Shown piece after piece: positions 18,215 to 30,335 of a DNA stretch of 37,661 nt (position 1 is the stretch's first letter; the number at the start of each line of letters is the position of its first letter). This DNA is from Pseudocitrobacter faecalis (GTDB lineage: Bacteria; Pseudomonadota; Gammaproteobacteria; Enterobacterales; Enterobacteriaceae): positions 1-37,661 of the forward strand of contig QNRL01000015.1 of NCBI GenBank assembly GCA_003315335.1. Reading direction: 5' to 3'. The notes beneath the pieces are model-generated. The model did not search any database. It was not told the DNA's origin and saw only the letters and a list, made by a program, of their open reading frames with translations. Position numbers and translations under genes: made by a program.

Positions 18215-19066
18215 ATGCATCACGACATCACGCAACTGCTCACCCGGCTAATCAATAATCCGGCTGAACTGCAAAAAATTCACTTTGCCTGCAGCACCAG
18301 CCCGGCACCTGAACTGGCGTATCAGGTCGATTTCCCGCGTCTGGAAATTGTGCTGGAGGGTGAGTTTAGCGACGCTGGCGCGTCCATCCGCATGCAGCGT
18401 CATGATGTCCTGTTTGTGCCCGCCGGCGGCTGGAACTTCCCGCAATGGCAAACGCCGGTGACCACCCTCAGCATTCTGTTTGGCAAGCAACAGCTCGGCT
18501 TTAGCCTGGTGCACTGGGACGGCAGCCATTCGCACAGTCTCCATCGCCAGCACGTCGCCCGGCGTGGGCCGCGCATCGGTTCGTTTCTCCTGCAAACGCT
18601 GCATGAAATGCAGATGCAGCCGCAGGAACAACATACCGCACGGTTGATTGTCGCCAGCCTGTTGAGCCACTGCTGCGATTTGCTGGGCAGCCAGATTCAA
18701 ACGGCTTCGCGCAGTCAGGCACTTTTCGACGCCATTCGCGACTATATCGACGAACATTACGCTTCTCCGCTCACCCGCGAATCGGTCGCACAGGCGTTTT
18801 ATATCTCGCCCAACTATCTCTCACATCTGTTTCAGAAAACCGGTGCGGTGGGATTTAACGAATATCTGAATCATACGCGGCTGGAGCACGCCAGAATGCT
18901 GCTGAAGGGTTACGACCTGAAGGTGAAAGAGATTGCGCACGCCTGCGGCTTTGTCGACAGTAACTACTTCTGCCGCTTATTTCGCAAAAATACCGAACGC
19001 TCGCCGTCAGAGTACCGTCGCCAGTACCACAGTCAGCTCACGGAAAAGAAAACTACTCCAGAATAA
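18215..19066 (+). CDS. yijO: AraC-family transcriptional regulator YijO
   Basis: This 283-residue protein is collinear with E. coli YijO. The N-terminal part resembles a cupin-like AraC ligand domain (LVLEGEF-type strand with HDVLFVPAGGWNFPQW at about residues 60-80). The C-terminal 100 residues hold the double helix-turn-helix: ESVAQAFYISPNYLSHLFQK, then VKEIAHACGFVDSNYFCRLF and RKNTERSPSEYRRQ. The ligand and target are not established. It converges on frwD with a 14-bp overlap, so it is a candidate regulator of the neighbouring frw genes, but that is inference from position only. Confidence 0.92.
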   Translation: MHHDITQLLTRLINNPAELQKIHFACSTSPAPELAYQVDFPRLEIVLEGEFSDAGASIRMQRHDVLFVPAGGWNFPQWQTPVTTLSILFGKQQLGFSLVHWDGSHSHSLHRQHVARRGPRIGSFLLQTLHEMQMQPQEQHTARLIVASLLSHCCDLLGSQIQTASRSQALFDAIRDYIDEHYASPLTRESVAQAFYISPNYLSHLFQKTGAVGFNEYLNHTRLEHARMLLKGYDLKVKEIAHACGFVDSNYFCRLFRKNTERSPSEYRRQYHSQLTEKKTTPE

Positions 19067-19409
19067 TATGCGTGTGCTGCGGTGCACAGAGCAGTTTACG
19101 CACCGCGCTCATCACTTTCTGCGGTTCGCGCAAAAACGCATAAATACCCGACTGCACATAGCGACAGTGGGTAAAACGCTCTGCCCCGCTCAGCTCGATA
19201 TCGGTGATGAGCAGCACCGCGTCAGCGTGCTCAATATCCTCTGCGGTAAGTGCATTTTCAATTCCCAGCGCGCCCTGGGTTTCAATCTTGATGCTCCATT
19301 TTTCCTGCTGGCACAACTTTTCCAGCCGCTCGGCGGCCATATAAGTATGCGCCACGCCGCTCACGCAGGCGGTGACTGCGACTAATCGTCTTGCGTGGGA
19401 TACCGTCAT
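19053..19409 (-). CDS. frwD: fructose-like PTS enzyme IIB component FrwD
   Basis: FrwD is a cytoplasmic PTS EIIB domain that would take phosphate from a EIIA domain and pass it to sugar bound by FrwC. The family signature VAVTACVSGVAHTYMAAERLE contains the phospho-cysteine at C15. The length is 118, against 113 in E. coli, the extra residues being at the N-terminus (MTVSHARR). The transported sugar is unknown. In E. coli, pflD and pflC lie between frwB and frwD; here only a 64-bp gap with a small hairpin separates them. Its end overlaps yijO. Confidence 0.93.
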   Translation of the reverse strand: MTVSHARRLVAVTACVSGVAHTYMAAERLEKLCQQEKWSIKIETQGALGIENALTAEDIEHADAVLLITDIELSGAERFTHCRYVQSGIYAFLREPQKVMSAVRKLLCAPQHTHIILE

Positions 19410-19438
19410 CGTCTTCTCCTGCTTCGGGTTTCATGCAC

Positions 19439-19460
19439 GCTGGCGAGTCTCCCCGCCAGC
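19439..19460 (-). repeat. small hairpin between frwB and frwD
   Basis: GCTGGCG (19439-19445) and CGCCAGC (19454-19460) form a perfect 7-bp stem with an 8-nt loop. No T tract follows on the minus strand, so it is more likely an intercistronic processing or stability element than a terminator. It sits where pflDC are found in E. coli. Confidence 0.6.
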
Positions 19461-19473
19461 CCGGTATTCGCGC

Positions 19474-19794
19474 TTACACCGTTTGTGCGAGATGCGCTTC
19501 AATTTTACCCATAATCGCATCGGCACGTTTTACCGCATCGCTAATATTAACCCGCACGATGGTCTTCCCGGCAAAACGCTCTTCAAACTTGATGCCGATA
19601 TCTTTGGTCAGAATCACGATATCTGCGGCGGCAACGTCGCTTGCCGTCAGTTCATTTTCGAGGCCAATGGAACCCTGCGTTTCAACCTTCACGTCCCAGC
19701 CTTTGGCTTTCGCCGCGCTTTCCAGCGCTTCTGCCGCCATATAAGTATGTGCGACGCCAGACGGACAAGCGGTTACCGCGATAATCATGGTCAT
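19474..19794 (-). CDS. frwB: fructose-like PTS enzyme IIB component FrwB
   Basis: This is a 106-residue EIIB of the fructose class, identical in length to E. coli FrwB. The signature IIAVTACPSGVAHTYMAAEALE has the phosphorylated cysteine at C10, with ETQGSIGLENELT and VILTKDIGIKFEERF further on as in other Fru-type IIB domains. It is separated from the upstream frwC by 17 bp and is in the same operon. FrwB and FrwD are two paralogous IIB proteins that may both serve FrwC. Confidence 0.95.
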   Translation of the reverse strand: MTMIIAVTACPSGVAHTYMAAEALESAAKAKGWDVKVETQGSIGLENELTASDVAAADIVILTKDIGIKFEERFAGKTIVRVNISDAVKRADAIMGKIEAHLAQTV

Positions 19795-19811
19795 AATAGT
19801 TACCTCTTCAA

Positions 19812-20891
19812 TCAGTTAATTTCGAAATCCAGATCCAGGTCGTCTTCTTTTTCCGCGACCGGTTTTGTATTCTTGCGCGCCAGGCTTTTCAGGATATTCA
19901 CGCACACCGCCGTCACCACCGCGCCGACGACAATCGCCGCAATGTAGCCGAGCTTGCCTTCCACCACCGGCAGAACAATCAGCCCGCCCCACCCGGCGTA
20001 GCACTGAGCGCCCATCAGCGCTGCCGTCACCGCACCGCAAACGGAGCCCACCATAATGGACGGGATCACGCGCAGCGGGTCAGCCGCCGCAAAGGGAATC
20101 GCCCCTTCCGTCACGCCCACACAGCCCATCACCAGCGCCGCTTTCCCTGCTTCGCGCTCTTCACTGCTGTAGTTTTTCCGATTAATCAGCGTTGCGAGGC
20201 CCAGCCCCAGCGGCGGCACGCATATCCCGACGGCGGCAATCGCCACCACCGTATACACGCCCTGCGAGACGCAGATCAGCATGAACGCATAGGCCACCTT
20301 ATTCACCGGGCCGCCCATATCAAATGCCAGCATCAGGCCCATAATCACCGCCAACACCACAATGCTGCCCTGCTGCATACCTTGTAACCAGTGCGTCAGG
20401 CCCACCGTGAGCGCGCCGACCGGCTCGCCCAGACCCCACATCATCACACCTGCGGTGATCAACGTACCAATAATCGGGATCACGAAGATCGGCATCACCG
20501 AGCGCAGTACCTTATGTACAGGGATCTTTTTCAGGTAATAGACCACGATCCCACCGATAATCCCGGCAATCAGCGCACCGAAGAAGCCCGCGCCAAAACT
20601 GTTGCCTACCCAGGCGCCAATTGCGCAGGGTGCCAGCGCGGAGCGTTCAGCAATGGAATAACCGATGTACGCCGCCAGAAACGGCACCATCAACGTCAGA
20701 CCGGCCACGCCAATATCAAACAACTTTTTGAGATTCGGATCGGTGGCGGCATCCGGCACCGCGCCCTTGCCGTATAACATCACGGAAACCGCCAGCAGGA
20801 TCCCGCCTGCCACAACAAACGGGATCATGTGCGACACCCCGGTCATTAAATGCTGACGGGTGTTTTTGAGAATCTGCACCAACTCTTTCAT
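19812..20891 (-). CDS. frwC: fructose-like PTS permease EIIC component FrwC
   Basis: FrwC is the inner-membrane channel component of a fructose-like PTS. The 359-residue protein equals E. coli FrwC. It has multiple hydrophobic helices, with conserved segments HLMTGVSHMIPFVVAGGILLA near the N-terminus, FDMGGPVNKVAYAF in the middle and CVGVTEGAIPFAAADPLRVIP, the GxTEGAIPFA motif of Fru-type IIC. The acidic C-terminus (EKEDDLDLDFEIN) is conserved too. It is the first gene of frwCBD, preceded by GGGAGCAACTG, and is divergent from ptsA. The substrate is unknown. Confidence 0.95.
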   Translation of the reverse strand: MKELVQILKNTRQHLMTGVSHMIPFVVAGGILLAVSVMLYGKGAVPDAATDPNLKKLFDIGVAGLTLMVPFLAAYIGYSIAERSALAPCAIGAWVGNSFGAGFFGALIAGIIGGIVVYYLKKIPVHKVLRSVMPIFVIPIIGTLITAGVMMWGLGEPVGALTVGLTHWLQGMQQGSIVVLAVIMGLMLAFDMGGPVNKVAYAFMLICVSQGVYTVVAIAAVGICVPPLGLGLATLINRKNYSSEEREAGKAALVMGCVGVTEGAIPFAAADPLRVIPSIMVGSVCGAVTAALMGAQCYAGWGGLIVLPVVEGKLGYIAAIVVGAVVTAVCVNILKSLARKNTKPVAEKEDDLDLDFEIN

Positions 20892-21001
20892 CAGTTGCTC
20901 CCGGGCGTTACGCGCCCATATCCATAACGAGGTTGTGGAAACGATAGGTAATTGACGAAGTGACAGACAGTGGATAAAAGGGGCATTTACTGGACAATTG
21001 T

Positions 21002-21024
21002 GATCGCATCAGAAAAATGCGATC
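21002..21024. promoter_or_regulatory. inverted repeat in the frwC-ptsA control region
   Basis: GATCGCAT and ATGCGATC form a perfect 8-bp inverted repeat separated by 7 bp (CAGAAAA). It lies near the middle of the 308-bp divergent region 20892-21199, which otherwise holds no gene that I can see. A dimeric regulator is possible; the regulator is unknown. A second feature in the gap is the pyrimidine- and A/T-rich stretch 21080-21125. Confidence 0.4.
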
Positions 21025-21199
21025 GGACTCAAAAGTTCATGGCTCATAGCTACTGCCCACCAGATGGGAACTTGTGAAGGAACTCTCACTTTACGCTGGA
21101 TATTACATTTATCCAGTTTTTGGCAGATTTGTCAGATAGCCGTGCCGCGTCCAAGCCTCCATCCTGTTCCCCATATTGAATGATTTGGGAGATAAAGTG

Positions 21200-23701
21200 A
21201 TGGCTCAGGTTATAGAGTTTGTCTGTAAATTACCGAACGGCGTCCATGCGCGCCCTGCCAGCCATGTTGAAACGCAGTGCAACGCCTTCACCAGTACCAT
21301 TGAATGGCACAACCTGCGCACCGACCGCAAAGGCAACGCCAAAAGCGCGCTGGCGCTGATTGGCACCGACACCCTGGTGAACGACGCCTGCCAGTTGCTG
21401 ATTACCGGCGAGGATGAACAGGCCGCCTGGCAGCATCTCTCTCGCTGGATCCGTGAAGAATTTCCCCTGTGCGATGCGCCGCTGGCGCAGGCGGCCACGA
21501 TTGAACAGGCTCCGCTGCCGGAATCGCTCACCCATCTCAACCCGACGCTGTTTCGCGCACAGTCTGTCTGTAGCGGTAGCGCAGGCGGCGTTTTAACGCG
21601 TCTGGCCTCACTCGATTTAAATCGTCCGGGGGAGTTACCCACTTCGCGCAGCGTGGAAGAGGAGCAGCAGGCGCTGGACAGCGGCCTGGGGCGGCTGACC
21701 AAAATGCTCGAACTGCATCTGCTGGACAGCGACACCACCGCCAGCGCGATTCTGGAAGCCCATCGTTCGCTCGCCACCGATACCTCCCTGCGCCAGCATC
21801 TGCTGGCTGGCGTGAACGATGGACTGAGCTGCGCCGACGCGATTGTTCGCAGCGCCAACCATTTTTGTGATGAATTCGCCCGCTCCAGCAGTAGCTATTT
21901 ACAAGAGCGTGCGCTGGACGTGCGTGACGTCGGCTATCAACTGTTACAGCAAATTTATGGCGAACAACGTTTCCCGGCACCGGGCAAGCTGACTCAGCCG
22001 ACCATCTGCATGGCGGAAGAACTCACCCCCAGCCAGTTCCTCGAACTGGATAAAACCCTGCTCAAAGGTCTGCTGCTACAAAGTGGCGGCACCACCTCAC
22101 ACACGGTGATTCTGGCACGTTCTTTTAATATTCCGACGCTGGTCGGTGTGGATATTGACGTGCTCAATGCCTGTCAGGGGCAACAGATTTACCTGGACGG
22201 CAACGCGGGTGCGGTAGTCGTTGCGCCAGATTCCGCCGTGACGCGCTACTACCAGCAGGAAGCGTGGCTACAGGAACAACTGCGCCAGCAACAAAGCGTC
22301 TGGCTGAGCCAGGAAGCGCGCACCGCCGACGGCTTACGCATTGAAGTAGCCGCTAACATCGCCCATTCGGTAGAAGCGCAGGCCGCCTTCGGCAACGGTG
22401 CGGAAGGCGTTGGCCTGTTCCGCACCGAAATGCTCTATATGGATCGTGCCAGCGCACCGGGCGAAGACGAGCTGTATAACATTTTCTGCCAGGCACTCAG
22501 TTCTGCCAATGGCCGCAGTATAATTGTGCGCACCATGGATATTGGCGGCGATAAGCCGGTGGATTACCTCAATATTCCGGCTGAAAACAACCCGTTCCTC
22601 GGCTATCGCGCGGTGCGTATTTATGAAGAGTATGCGGCGCTGTTCACCACCCAGTTGCGTTCGATACTGCGCGCCTCGGCGCACGGCAAGCTGAAAATCA
22701 TGATCCCGATGATCTCCTCGATGGAAGAGATCTTATGGGTCAAAGAGAAGCTCGCGGAAGCCAAACAGCAACTGCGCAATGAACATATTCCGTTTGATGA
22801 GCGTATTCCGCTGGGCATCATGCTGGAAGTGCCATCAGTAATGTTCATCATCGATCAGTGCTGCGAAGAGATCGATTTCTTCAGCATCGGCAGCAACGAC
22901 TTAACCCAGTATCTGCTGGCAGTAGACCGCGATAACGCCAAAGTCACCCGTCATTACAACAGCCTGAACCCGGCCTTCCTGCGTGCTCTGGATTACGCCG
23001 TGCAGGCGGTGCATCGCCAGGGGAAATGGATTGGCCTGTGCGGCGAACTGGGCGCGAAAGGGTCAGTTTTACCGCTGCTGGTTGGCCTGGGGCTGGATGA
23101 ACTGAGCATGAGCGCGCCGTCGATTCCGGCGACCAAAGCGCGTCTGGCGCAGCTCGACAGCCGCGCCTGCCGCCAGTTGCTCAATCAGGCGATGGCCTGC
23201 CGCACTTCGCTGGAAGTGGAGCATTTGCTGGCGCAATTCCGCATGAGCCAGCAGGACGCGCCGCTGATCGCCACCTCCTGTATCTCGCTGGATAACGACT
23301 GGCAGAGCAAAGAAGAAGTGATCAAAGGGATGACCGACAACCTGCTGCTGGCCGGGCGTTGTCGTTACCCGCGCAAGCTGGAAGCCGATCTCTGGGCGCG
23401 GGAAGCGGTGTTTTCGACCGGGCTGGGCTTCAGCTTCGCCATTCCGCACAGCAAATCAGAACATATTGAGCAATCAACCATCAGCGTTGCGCGACTCCCT
23501 GCACCGGTACGCTGGGGCGACGACGAAGCACAATTCATCATTATGCTGACGCTCAACAAACACGCCGCAGGCGACCAGCATATGCGGATTTTCTCCCGCC
23601 TGGCGCGCCGCATTATGCATGAAGAATTCCGTAACGCGCTGGTGAACGCGGCATCTGCCGATGCCATCGCCAGCCTGCTGCAACACGAACTGGAACTGTA
23701 A
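21200..23701 (+). CDS. ptsA: multiphosphoryl PTS transfer protein PtsA/FrwA (HPr-EI-EIIA fusion)
   Basis: This protein fuses three PTS domains, allowing it to carry phosphate from PEP to the Frw EIIB proteins. The HPr domain (residues 1-90) has [10 protein letters not shown] with the phospho-His H16. The enzyme I domain (about 115-680) has [12 protein letters not shown] with H301, the PEP-binding [14 protein letters not shown], and [15 protein letters not shown]. The C-terminal EIIA-Fru domain (about 690-833) has [11 protein letters not shown] with H750. The ATG at 21200, after TTGGGAGATAAAGTG, gives 833 residues as in E. coli; the upstream TTG at 21176 is not conserved. It is divergent from frwCBD and heads ptsA-fsaB-gldA. 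Confidence 0.95.
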   Translation: MAQVIEFVCKLPNGVHARPASHVETQCNAFTSTIEWHNLRTDRKGNAKSALALIGTDTLVNDACQLLITGEDEQAAWQHLSRWIREEFPLCDAPLAQAATIEQAPLPESLTHLNPTLFRAQSVCSGSAGGVLTRLASLDLNRPGELPTSRSVEEEQQALDSGLGRLTKMLELHLLDSDTTASAILEAHRSLATDTSLRQHLLAGVNDGLSCADAIVRSANHFCDEFARSSSSYLQERALDVRDVGYQLLQQIYGEQRFPAPGKLTQPTICMAEELTPSQFLELDKTLLKGLLLQSGGTTSHTVILARSFNIPTLVGVDIDVLNACQGQQIYLDGNAGAVVVAPDSAVTRYYQQEAWLQEQLRQQQSVWLSQEARTADGLRIEVAANIAHSVEAQAAFGNGAEGVGLFRTEMLYMDRASAPGEDELYNIFCQALSSANGRSIIVRTMDIGGDKPVDYLNIPAENNPFLGYRAVRIYEEYAALFTTQLRSILRASAHGKLKIMIPMISSMEEILWVKEKLAEAKQQLRNEHIPFDERIPLGIMLEVPSVMFIIDQCCEEIDFFSIGSNDLTQYLLAVDRDNAKVTRHYNSLNPAFLRALDYAVQAVHRQGKWIGLCGELGAKGSVLPLLVGLGLDELSMSAPSIPATKARLAQLDSRACRQLLNQAMACRTSLEVEHLLAQFRMSQQDAPLIATSCISLDNDWQSKEEVIKGMTDNLLLAGRCRYPRKLEADLWAREAVFSTGLGFSFAIPHSKSEHIEQSTISVARLPAPVRWGDDEAQFIIMLTLNKHAAGDQHMRIFSRLARRIMHEEFRNALVNAASADAIASLLQHELEL

Positions 23702-23712
23702 GAGGACGAATA

Positions 23713-24375
23713 ATGGAACTGTATCTGGATACCGCAAATGTCGCGGAAGTTGAACGTCTGGCGCGTATTTTCCCGCTGGCGGGTGTCACCACCAACCCGA
23801 GCATTGTCGCGGCCAGCAAGGAATCCATCTGGGATGTGCTGCCGCGCCTGCAAAAGGCGGTCGGCCCGGAAGGCATTTTATTCGCCCAGACCATGAGCCG
23901 TGATGCGGCGGGTATGGTGGCGGAAGCGAAACGCCTGAGCAACGCCGTTCCCGGCATTGTGGTCAAAATCCCGGTCACCGCTGAAGGACTCGCGGCTATC
24001 AAGTTGCTGAAGAAAGAAGGCATTCCTACACTCGGCACCGCCGTCTACAGCGCCTCGCAGGGGTTAATGGCGGCGCTGGCCGGCGCGAAATATGTTGCAC
24101 CCTATGTGAATCGCGTCGATGCCCAGGGCGGCGACGGAATTCGCATGGTACAGGAACTGCAAACGCTGCTGGAACTGCACGCCCCCAACAGCAAAGTGTT
24201 GGCGGCAAGCTTCAAAACCCCGCGTCAGGCGCTGGACTGTTTACTGGCAGGGTGTGAAGCAATCACCCTTCCTTTAGATGTAGCGCAACAAATGATCAAC
24301 ACCCCTGCGGTAGAGTCGGCAATAGAGAAGTTTGAGCAGGACTGGAATAACGCATTTGGTCATATCAACCTGTGA
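23713..24375 (+). CDS. fsaB: fructose-6-phosphate aldolase FsaB (TalC)
   Basis: FsaB is a class I aldolase that reversibly cleaves fructose 6-phosphate into dihydroxyacetone and glyceraldehyde 3-phosphate. The 220-residue TIM-barrel protein matches E. coli FsaB. The Schiff-base lysine is K85 in GIVVKIPVT, with GVTTNPSIV near the N-terminus and [16 protein letters not shown] later, typical of the transaldolase subfamily. It begins 11 bp after ptsA, with AGAGGACGAATA as ribosome-binding site, and is followed 12 bp later by gldA. FsaB yields dihydroxyacetone and GldA acts on it, so the operon probably processes the imported sugar phosphate. Confidence 0.96.
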   Translation: MELYLDTANVAEVERLARIFPLAGVTTNPSIVAASKESIWDVLPRLQKAVGPEGILFAQTMSRDAAGMVAEAKRLSNAVPGIVVKIPVTAEGLAAIKLLKKEGIPTLGTAVYSASQGLMAALAGAKYVAPYVNRVDAQGGDGIRMVQELQTLLELHAPNSKVLAASFKTPRQALDCLLAGCEAITLPLDVAQQMINTPAVESAIEKFEQDWNNAFGHINL

Positions 24376-24387
24376 GGGAAATAGAGT

Positions 24388-25491
24388 ATGGATCGCATTA
24401 TTCAATCACCTGGTAAATACATCCAGGGCGCCGATGTCATTACCCGTCTGGGCGACTACCTGAAACCGATGGCGGAACGCTGGCTGGTTGTCGGTGACAA
24501 ATTTGTCTTAGGCTTCGCCCAGGCTGCGCTGGAAAAAAGCTTCCGCGACGCGGGCCTGGCGCTGGAAATCGCTCCGTTTGGCGGCGAATGTTCCCAAAAC
24601 GAAATCAACCGCTTACGCGGCGTAGCCGAAAAAGCGCAATGTGGCGCTGTGCTGGGCATCGGCGGCGGTAAAACGCTCGATACCGCCAAAGCGCTGGCGC
24701 ACTATATGTCGCTTCCGGTCGCTATTGCGCCGACCATCGCCTCGACCGATGCGCCATGCAGCGCGCTATCTGTCATCTACACCGATGACGGCGAATTCGA
24801 CCGTTACCTGATGCTGCCGCACAACCCGAACGTGGTCATTGTCGATACCAAAATCGTGGCGGGCGCACCGGCTCGTCTACTGGCCGCCGGTATCGGCGAC
24901 GCGCTGGCGACCTGGTTTGAAGCCCGCGCCTGTTCACGCAGCGGCGCTACCACCATGGCAGGTGGTAAATGCACGCAGGCCGCGCTGGCGCTGGCTGAAC
25001 TGTGCTACAACACGTTGATTGAAGAAGGCGAAAAAGCGATGCTGGCGGCAGAGCAACACGTCGTCACCCCAGCGCTGGAACGCGTGATTGAAGCCAACAC
25101 CTACCTGAGCGGCGTCGGTTTTGAAAGTGGCGGCCTGGCGGCTGCGCATGCTATTCACAACGGTCTGACAGCAATTCCGGATGCGCATCACTACTACCAC
25201 GGTGAAAAAGTGGCGTTCGGAACACTCACGCAGCTGGTGCTGGAAAACGCCTCAGTGGAAGAGATCGAAACTGTCGCCGCCCTGTGCCATTCCGTTGGCC
25301 TGCCGATTACCCTTGCGCAACTGGATATTAAAGAAGATATCCCGGCAAAAATGCGCAAAGTGGCTGAAGCCTCCTGTGCGGAAGGTGAAACTATTCACAA
25401 CATGCCTGGCGGTGCTGACCCGGATCGCGTTTACGCCGCGCTGCTGGTTGCCGACCAGTACGGTCAGCGTTTTTTGCATGAGTGGGAATAA
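24388..25491 (+). CDS. gldA: glycerol dehydrogenase GldA
   Basis: GldA is an NAD+-dependent, zinc-containing dehydrogenase interconverting glycerol and dihydroxyacetone; in vivo it may mainly reduce dihydroxyacetone or methylglyoxal. The 367-residue length equals E. coli GldA. Zinc ligands are D171 ([14 protein letters not shown]), H254 (AAAHAIHNG) and H271 ([12 protein letters not shown]). The NAD-binding [13 protein letters not shown] is at residues 90-102. It follows fsaB with the stop-to-start spacing of an operon and ends at a bidirectional terminator shared with katG. Confidence 0.97.
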   Translation: MDRIIQSPGKYIQGADVITRLGDYLKPMAERWLVVGDKFVLGFAQAALEKSFRDAGLALEIAPFGGECSQNEINRLRGVAEKAQCGAVLGIGGGKTLDTAKALAHYMSLPVAIAPTIASTDAPCSALSVIYTDDGEFDRYLMLPHNPNVVIVDTKIVAGAPARLLAAGIGDALATWFEARACSRSGATTMAGGKCTQAALALAELCYNTLIEEGEKAMLAAEQHVVTPALERVIEANTYLSGVGFESGGLAAAHAIHNGLTAIPDAHHYYHGEKVAFGTLTQLVLENASVEEIETVAALCHSVGLPITLAQLDIKEDIPAKMRKVAEASCAEGETIHNMPGGADPDRVYAALLVADQYGQRFLHEWE

Positions 25492-25509
25492 CGGCTAAAT
25501 ACCTATAAA

Positions 25510-25535
25510 AATCCCCGCATATGCGGGGATTTTTG
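25510..25535. terminator. bidirectional terminator between gldA and katG
   Basis: ATCCCCGCAT directly abuts ATGCGGGGAT, a perfect palindrome at 25511-25530. T tracts flank it on both strands (TTTTTG to the right; on the minus strand TTTTTATAGG), so it can end both gldA and katG transcripts. Confidence 0.92.
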
Positions 25536-25553
25536 TTTCAGTAGCGATTCACA

Positions 25554-27755
<2,202 letters not shown>

Positions 27756-27866
27756 TTACCGTTACGATATACAGCATCAGTGTTAAGTTATAATTGAAAT
27801 AATCCACAGATTCGATAGTTGGAAACTTTTATATTTTTGGTTACGGGGATGTAGATCAAAGTAGAC

Positions 27867-27894
27867 GCAAAAAAGCCCTCATGCGAGGGCTTTT
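27867..27894 (-). terminator. rho-independent terminator after metF
   Basis: On the minus strand AAGCCCTCG and CGAGGGCTT-type arms (AGCCCTC at 27874-27880, GAGGGCT at 27885-27891) form a stem with a 4-nt loop, followed by a T tract (27867-27873). It lies 5 bp after the metF stop and separates metF from katG. Confidence 0.9.
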
Positions 27895-27898
27895 TCGA

Positions 27899-28792
<894 letters not shown>

Positions 28793-28838
28793 TTACCTCA
28801 TCAATCGCATGTCATTATTTGTTGTGTTGTGAACTGCT

Positions 28839-28870
28839 ATACGTTTAGACGTCTAGATGTAAAGATGAAG
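28839..28870 (-). promoter_or_regulatory. MetJ operator of metF (four tandem met boxes)
   Basis: Four consecutive 8-bp met boxes are in register: ATACGTTT, AGACGTCT (perfect consensus), AGATGTAA and AGATGAAG. They lie 50-81 bp upstream of the metF start. MetJ with S-adenosylmethionine should bind them cooperatively and repress metF. Confidence 0.9.
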
Positions 28871-28946
28871 GAAAAGCTGGGGAAGGTCAATAGAAAGATC
28901 CGCGCAAATGGTGAGGAATATTCAGAGAAGATGAAAAAAATTCATC

Positions 28947-29855
28947 TTACTCCGTGACGATAAAGTCATTTCTCACAAGCGTAAGCAACCACTCAAGTTT
29001 GGGCTGATTCTCTGGCAGCACAACCACACCAGCTTTAACAAACAGATGCTCGTCTGATAATGAACGAAAAACAACGCCCTGCCGCTGAATGGCGGCGAAA
29101 GATGCCGGAAGCAGGCTCAGGCCGTCTCCATTTGCGATTCGGGCAAGCAATACATCATGTTCGAGAGGCTCTTCGATACAAAAAGGAGCATAGCCTTCTT
29201 TTTGAAACCGCTGCCGGGTGTAATCAAAAAAGGCCGGGTTACGTTCTCGCTTAAACCAGAATAAAGGCCGGGAATTTAAAGAACATAGCGTGAGCGAAGC
29301 CGATTCTGCCTCAGGCCATATGGCGGGTAGGGCGGCAATCAGCGGATCGTGCCAGGAAAGCGGCGTAACGGATAATTCGCCACACTCAAGCGGCAATGCC
29401 ACCAGTGCTGCATCCAGTTTCCCTCTTCGCACCTGACGCACCAGCTCAAGAGAACTGTGCCGCGCGATACGTAGCGTCGTCGCCTGCGCACGTAGCCGGG
29501 TTTCTAACGTCGTAAAAACGCCCTGTTCAAACGCCGTGGTTAGCCCGATGCGCAACCGCTGCCCGTCTGCCTTGCCGAGTTTCGCAAGGGAACTATAGGT
29601 TTTTTCCTGTAACGCCAGTAGCGGACGCACGATCTCCAGTACGCGCGCACCATCATTCGTCAACGTCAGCCCACGGGTATGACGCACAAATAGCGTCACT
29701 CCCAGGCGTTCTTCAAGCTGGCGAATATGACGGCTGAGCGGCGGCTGGGACATAAAAAGCCGCTGCGCGGCCCGGCTCATGTTGTTCTCTTCCGCCACCA
29801 CGGCAAAGTAGCGTAGCACGCGAATATCGAGAGTGTGGATTTGTGCGTTGGTCAT
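28947..29855 (-). CDS. LysR-family transcriptional regulator of unknown target
   Basis: This 302-residue protein has a LysR winged helix-turn-helix at residues 8-68 (RYFAVVAEENNMSRAAQRLF, then MSQPPLSRHIRQLEERLGVT) and a substrate-binding-like effector domain after about residue 95. The HTH region resembles regulators of aromatic catabolism such as CatM/BenM. It is transcribed divergently from the adjacent carboxymuconolactone-decarboxylase-family gene with an 89-bp gap, the usual layout for a LysR regulator and its target. This pair is absent between metF and metL in E. coli, so it is an insertion relative to that order. Its effector is unknown. Confidence 0.88.
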   Translation of the reverse strand: MTNAQIHTLDIRVLRYFAVVAEENNMSRAAQRLFMSQPPLSRHIRQLEERLGVTLFVRHTRGLTLTNDGARVLEIVRPLLALQEKTYSSLAKLGKADGQRLRIGLTTAFEQGVFTTLETRLRAQATTLRIARHSSLELVRQVRRGKLDAALVALPLECGELSVTPLSWHDPLIAALPAIWPEAESASLTLCSLNSRPLFWFKRERNPAFFDYTRQRFQKEGYAPFCIEEPLEHDVLLARIANGDGLSLLPASFAAIQRQGVVFRSLSDEHLFVKAGVVVLPENQPKLEWLLTLVRNDFIVTE

Positions 29856-29882
29856 ACCGAAAAGGTATCACTGAAACGGTAT
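29854..29882. promoter_or_regulatory. repeated GGTAT/ATACC half-sites between the LysR gene and its neighbour
   Basis: ATACC-GAAAA-GGTAT (29854-29868) is a perfect inverted repeat, and a third copy GGTAT follows at 29878-29882 after CACTGAAAC. This is a plausible binding site for the divergent LysR regulator, overlapping its own start codon (autorepression possible). It is inferred from sequence symmetry only. Confidence 0.45.
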
Positions 29883-29944
29883 TATCCAAACCGCTTTCGG
29901 CGGCCTATTCTCGCATCACATCTTAGATAAACGAGGATTTACCC

Positions 29945-30319
29945 ATGCATTCAGAACGCTTTATTACCGGCCAGGACATGCTGCAGAAAGTGGATGGCAA
30001 AGGAGGCCATGCAGTGGTCGAAAGTCTGCAAGATATTGCTCCAGACTTTGCCCGTTACCTGATTGAATTTCCTTTCGGTGATATCTATTCACGCCCCGGT
30101 CTGGATTTACGCAGTCGCGAAATTGCCACCGTTGCAGCATTGACCGCATTAGGAAACGCATCGCCACAGTTGAAAGTGCACATTGCGGCGGCGCTTCATG
30201 TTGGGTTAACGCAGGAAGAAATTACTGAAGTGATCATGCAGATGGCGGTTTACGCCGGTTTCCCGGCGGCGCTGAACGGCTTGTTTGCGGCAAAAGAGGT
30301 CTTTGCCGCTCAGCAATAA
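29945..30319 (+). CDS. carboxymuconolactone decarboxylase (CMD) family protein
   Basis: This 124-residue helical protein has the CMD-family core: the SREIATVAALTALGN motif (residues 57-71), then KVHIAAALHVGLTQEEITEV with H79 and H85, and a C-terminal MAVYAGFPAALNGL motif. This pattern is typical of gamma-carboxymuconolactone decarboxylase-like proteins. It has no CxxC, so it is not an AhpD-type redox partner. True decarboxylase activity is not shown, and no other protocatechuate-pathway gene is near. The start ATG at 29945 follows ACGAGGATTTACCC, a usable AGGA. Expression is probably controlled by the divergent LysR gene. The stop is 17 bp from the convergent metL stop. Confidence 0.85.
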   Translation: MHSERFITGQDMLQKVDGKGGHAVVESLQDIAPDFARYLIEFPFGDIYSRPGLDLRSREIATVAALTALGNASPQLKVHIAAALHVGLTQEEITEVIMQMAVYAGFPAALNGLFAAKEVFAAQQ

Positions 30320-30335
30320 CGCCGAATGGCAATGC

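Noticed and set aside
20996-21012. CRP site in the frwC-ptsA region
   Set aside because: TGTGA is present, but the second half reads CAGAA instead of TCACA in the right register; the inverted repeat explains the sequence better.
27810-27840. OxyR operator upstream of katG
   Set aside because: Expected from known regulation and an ATAG is present, but I could not align the four-part motif convincingly.
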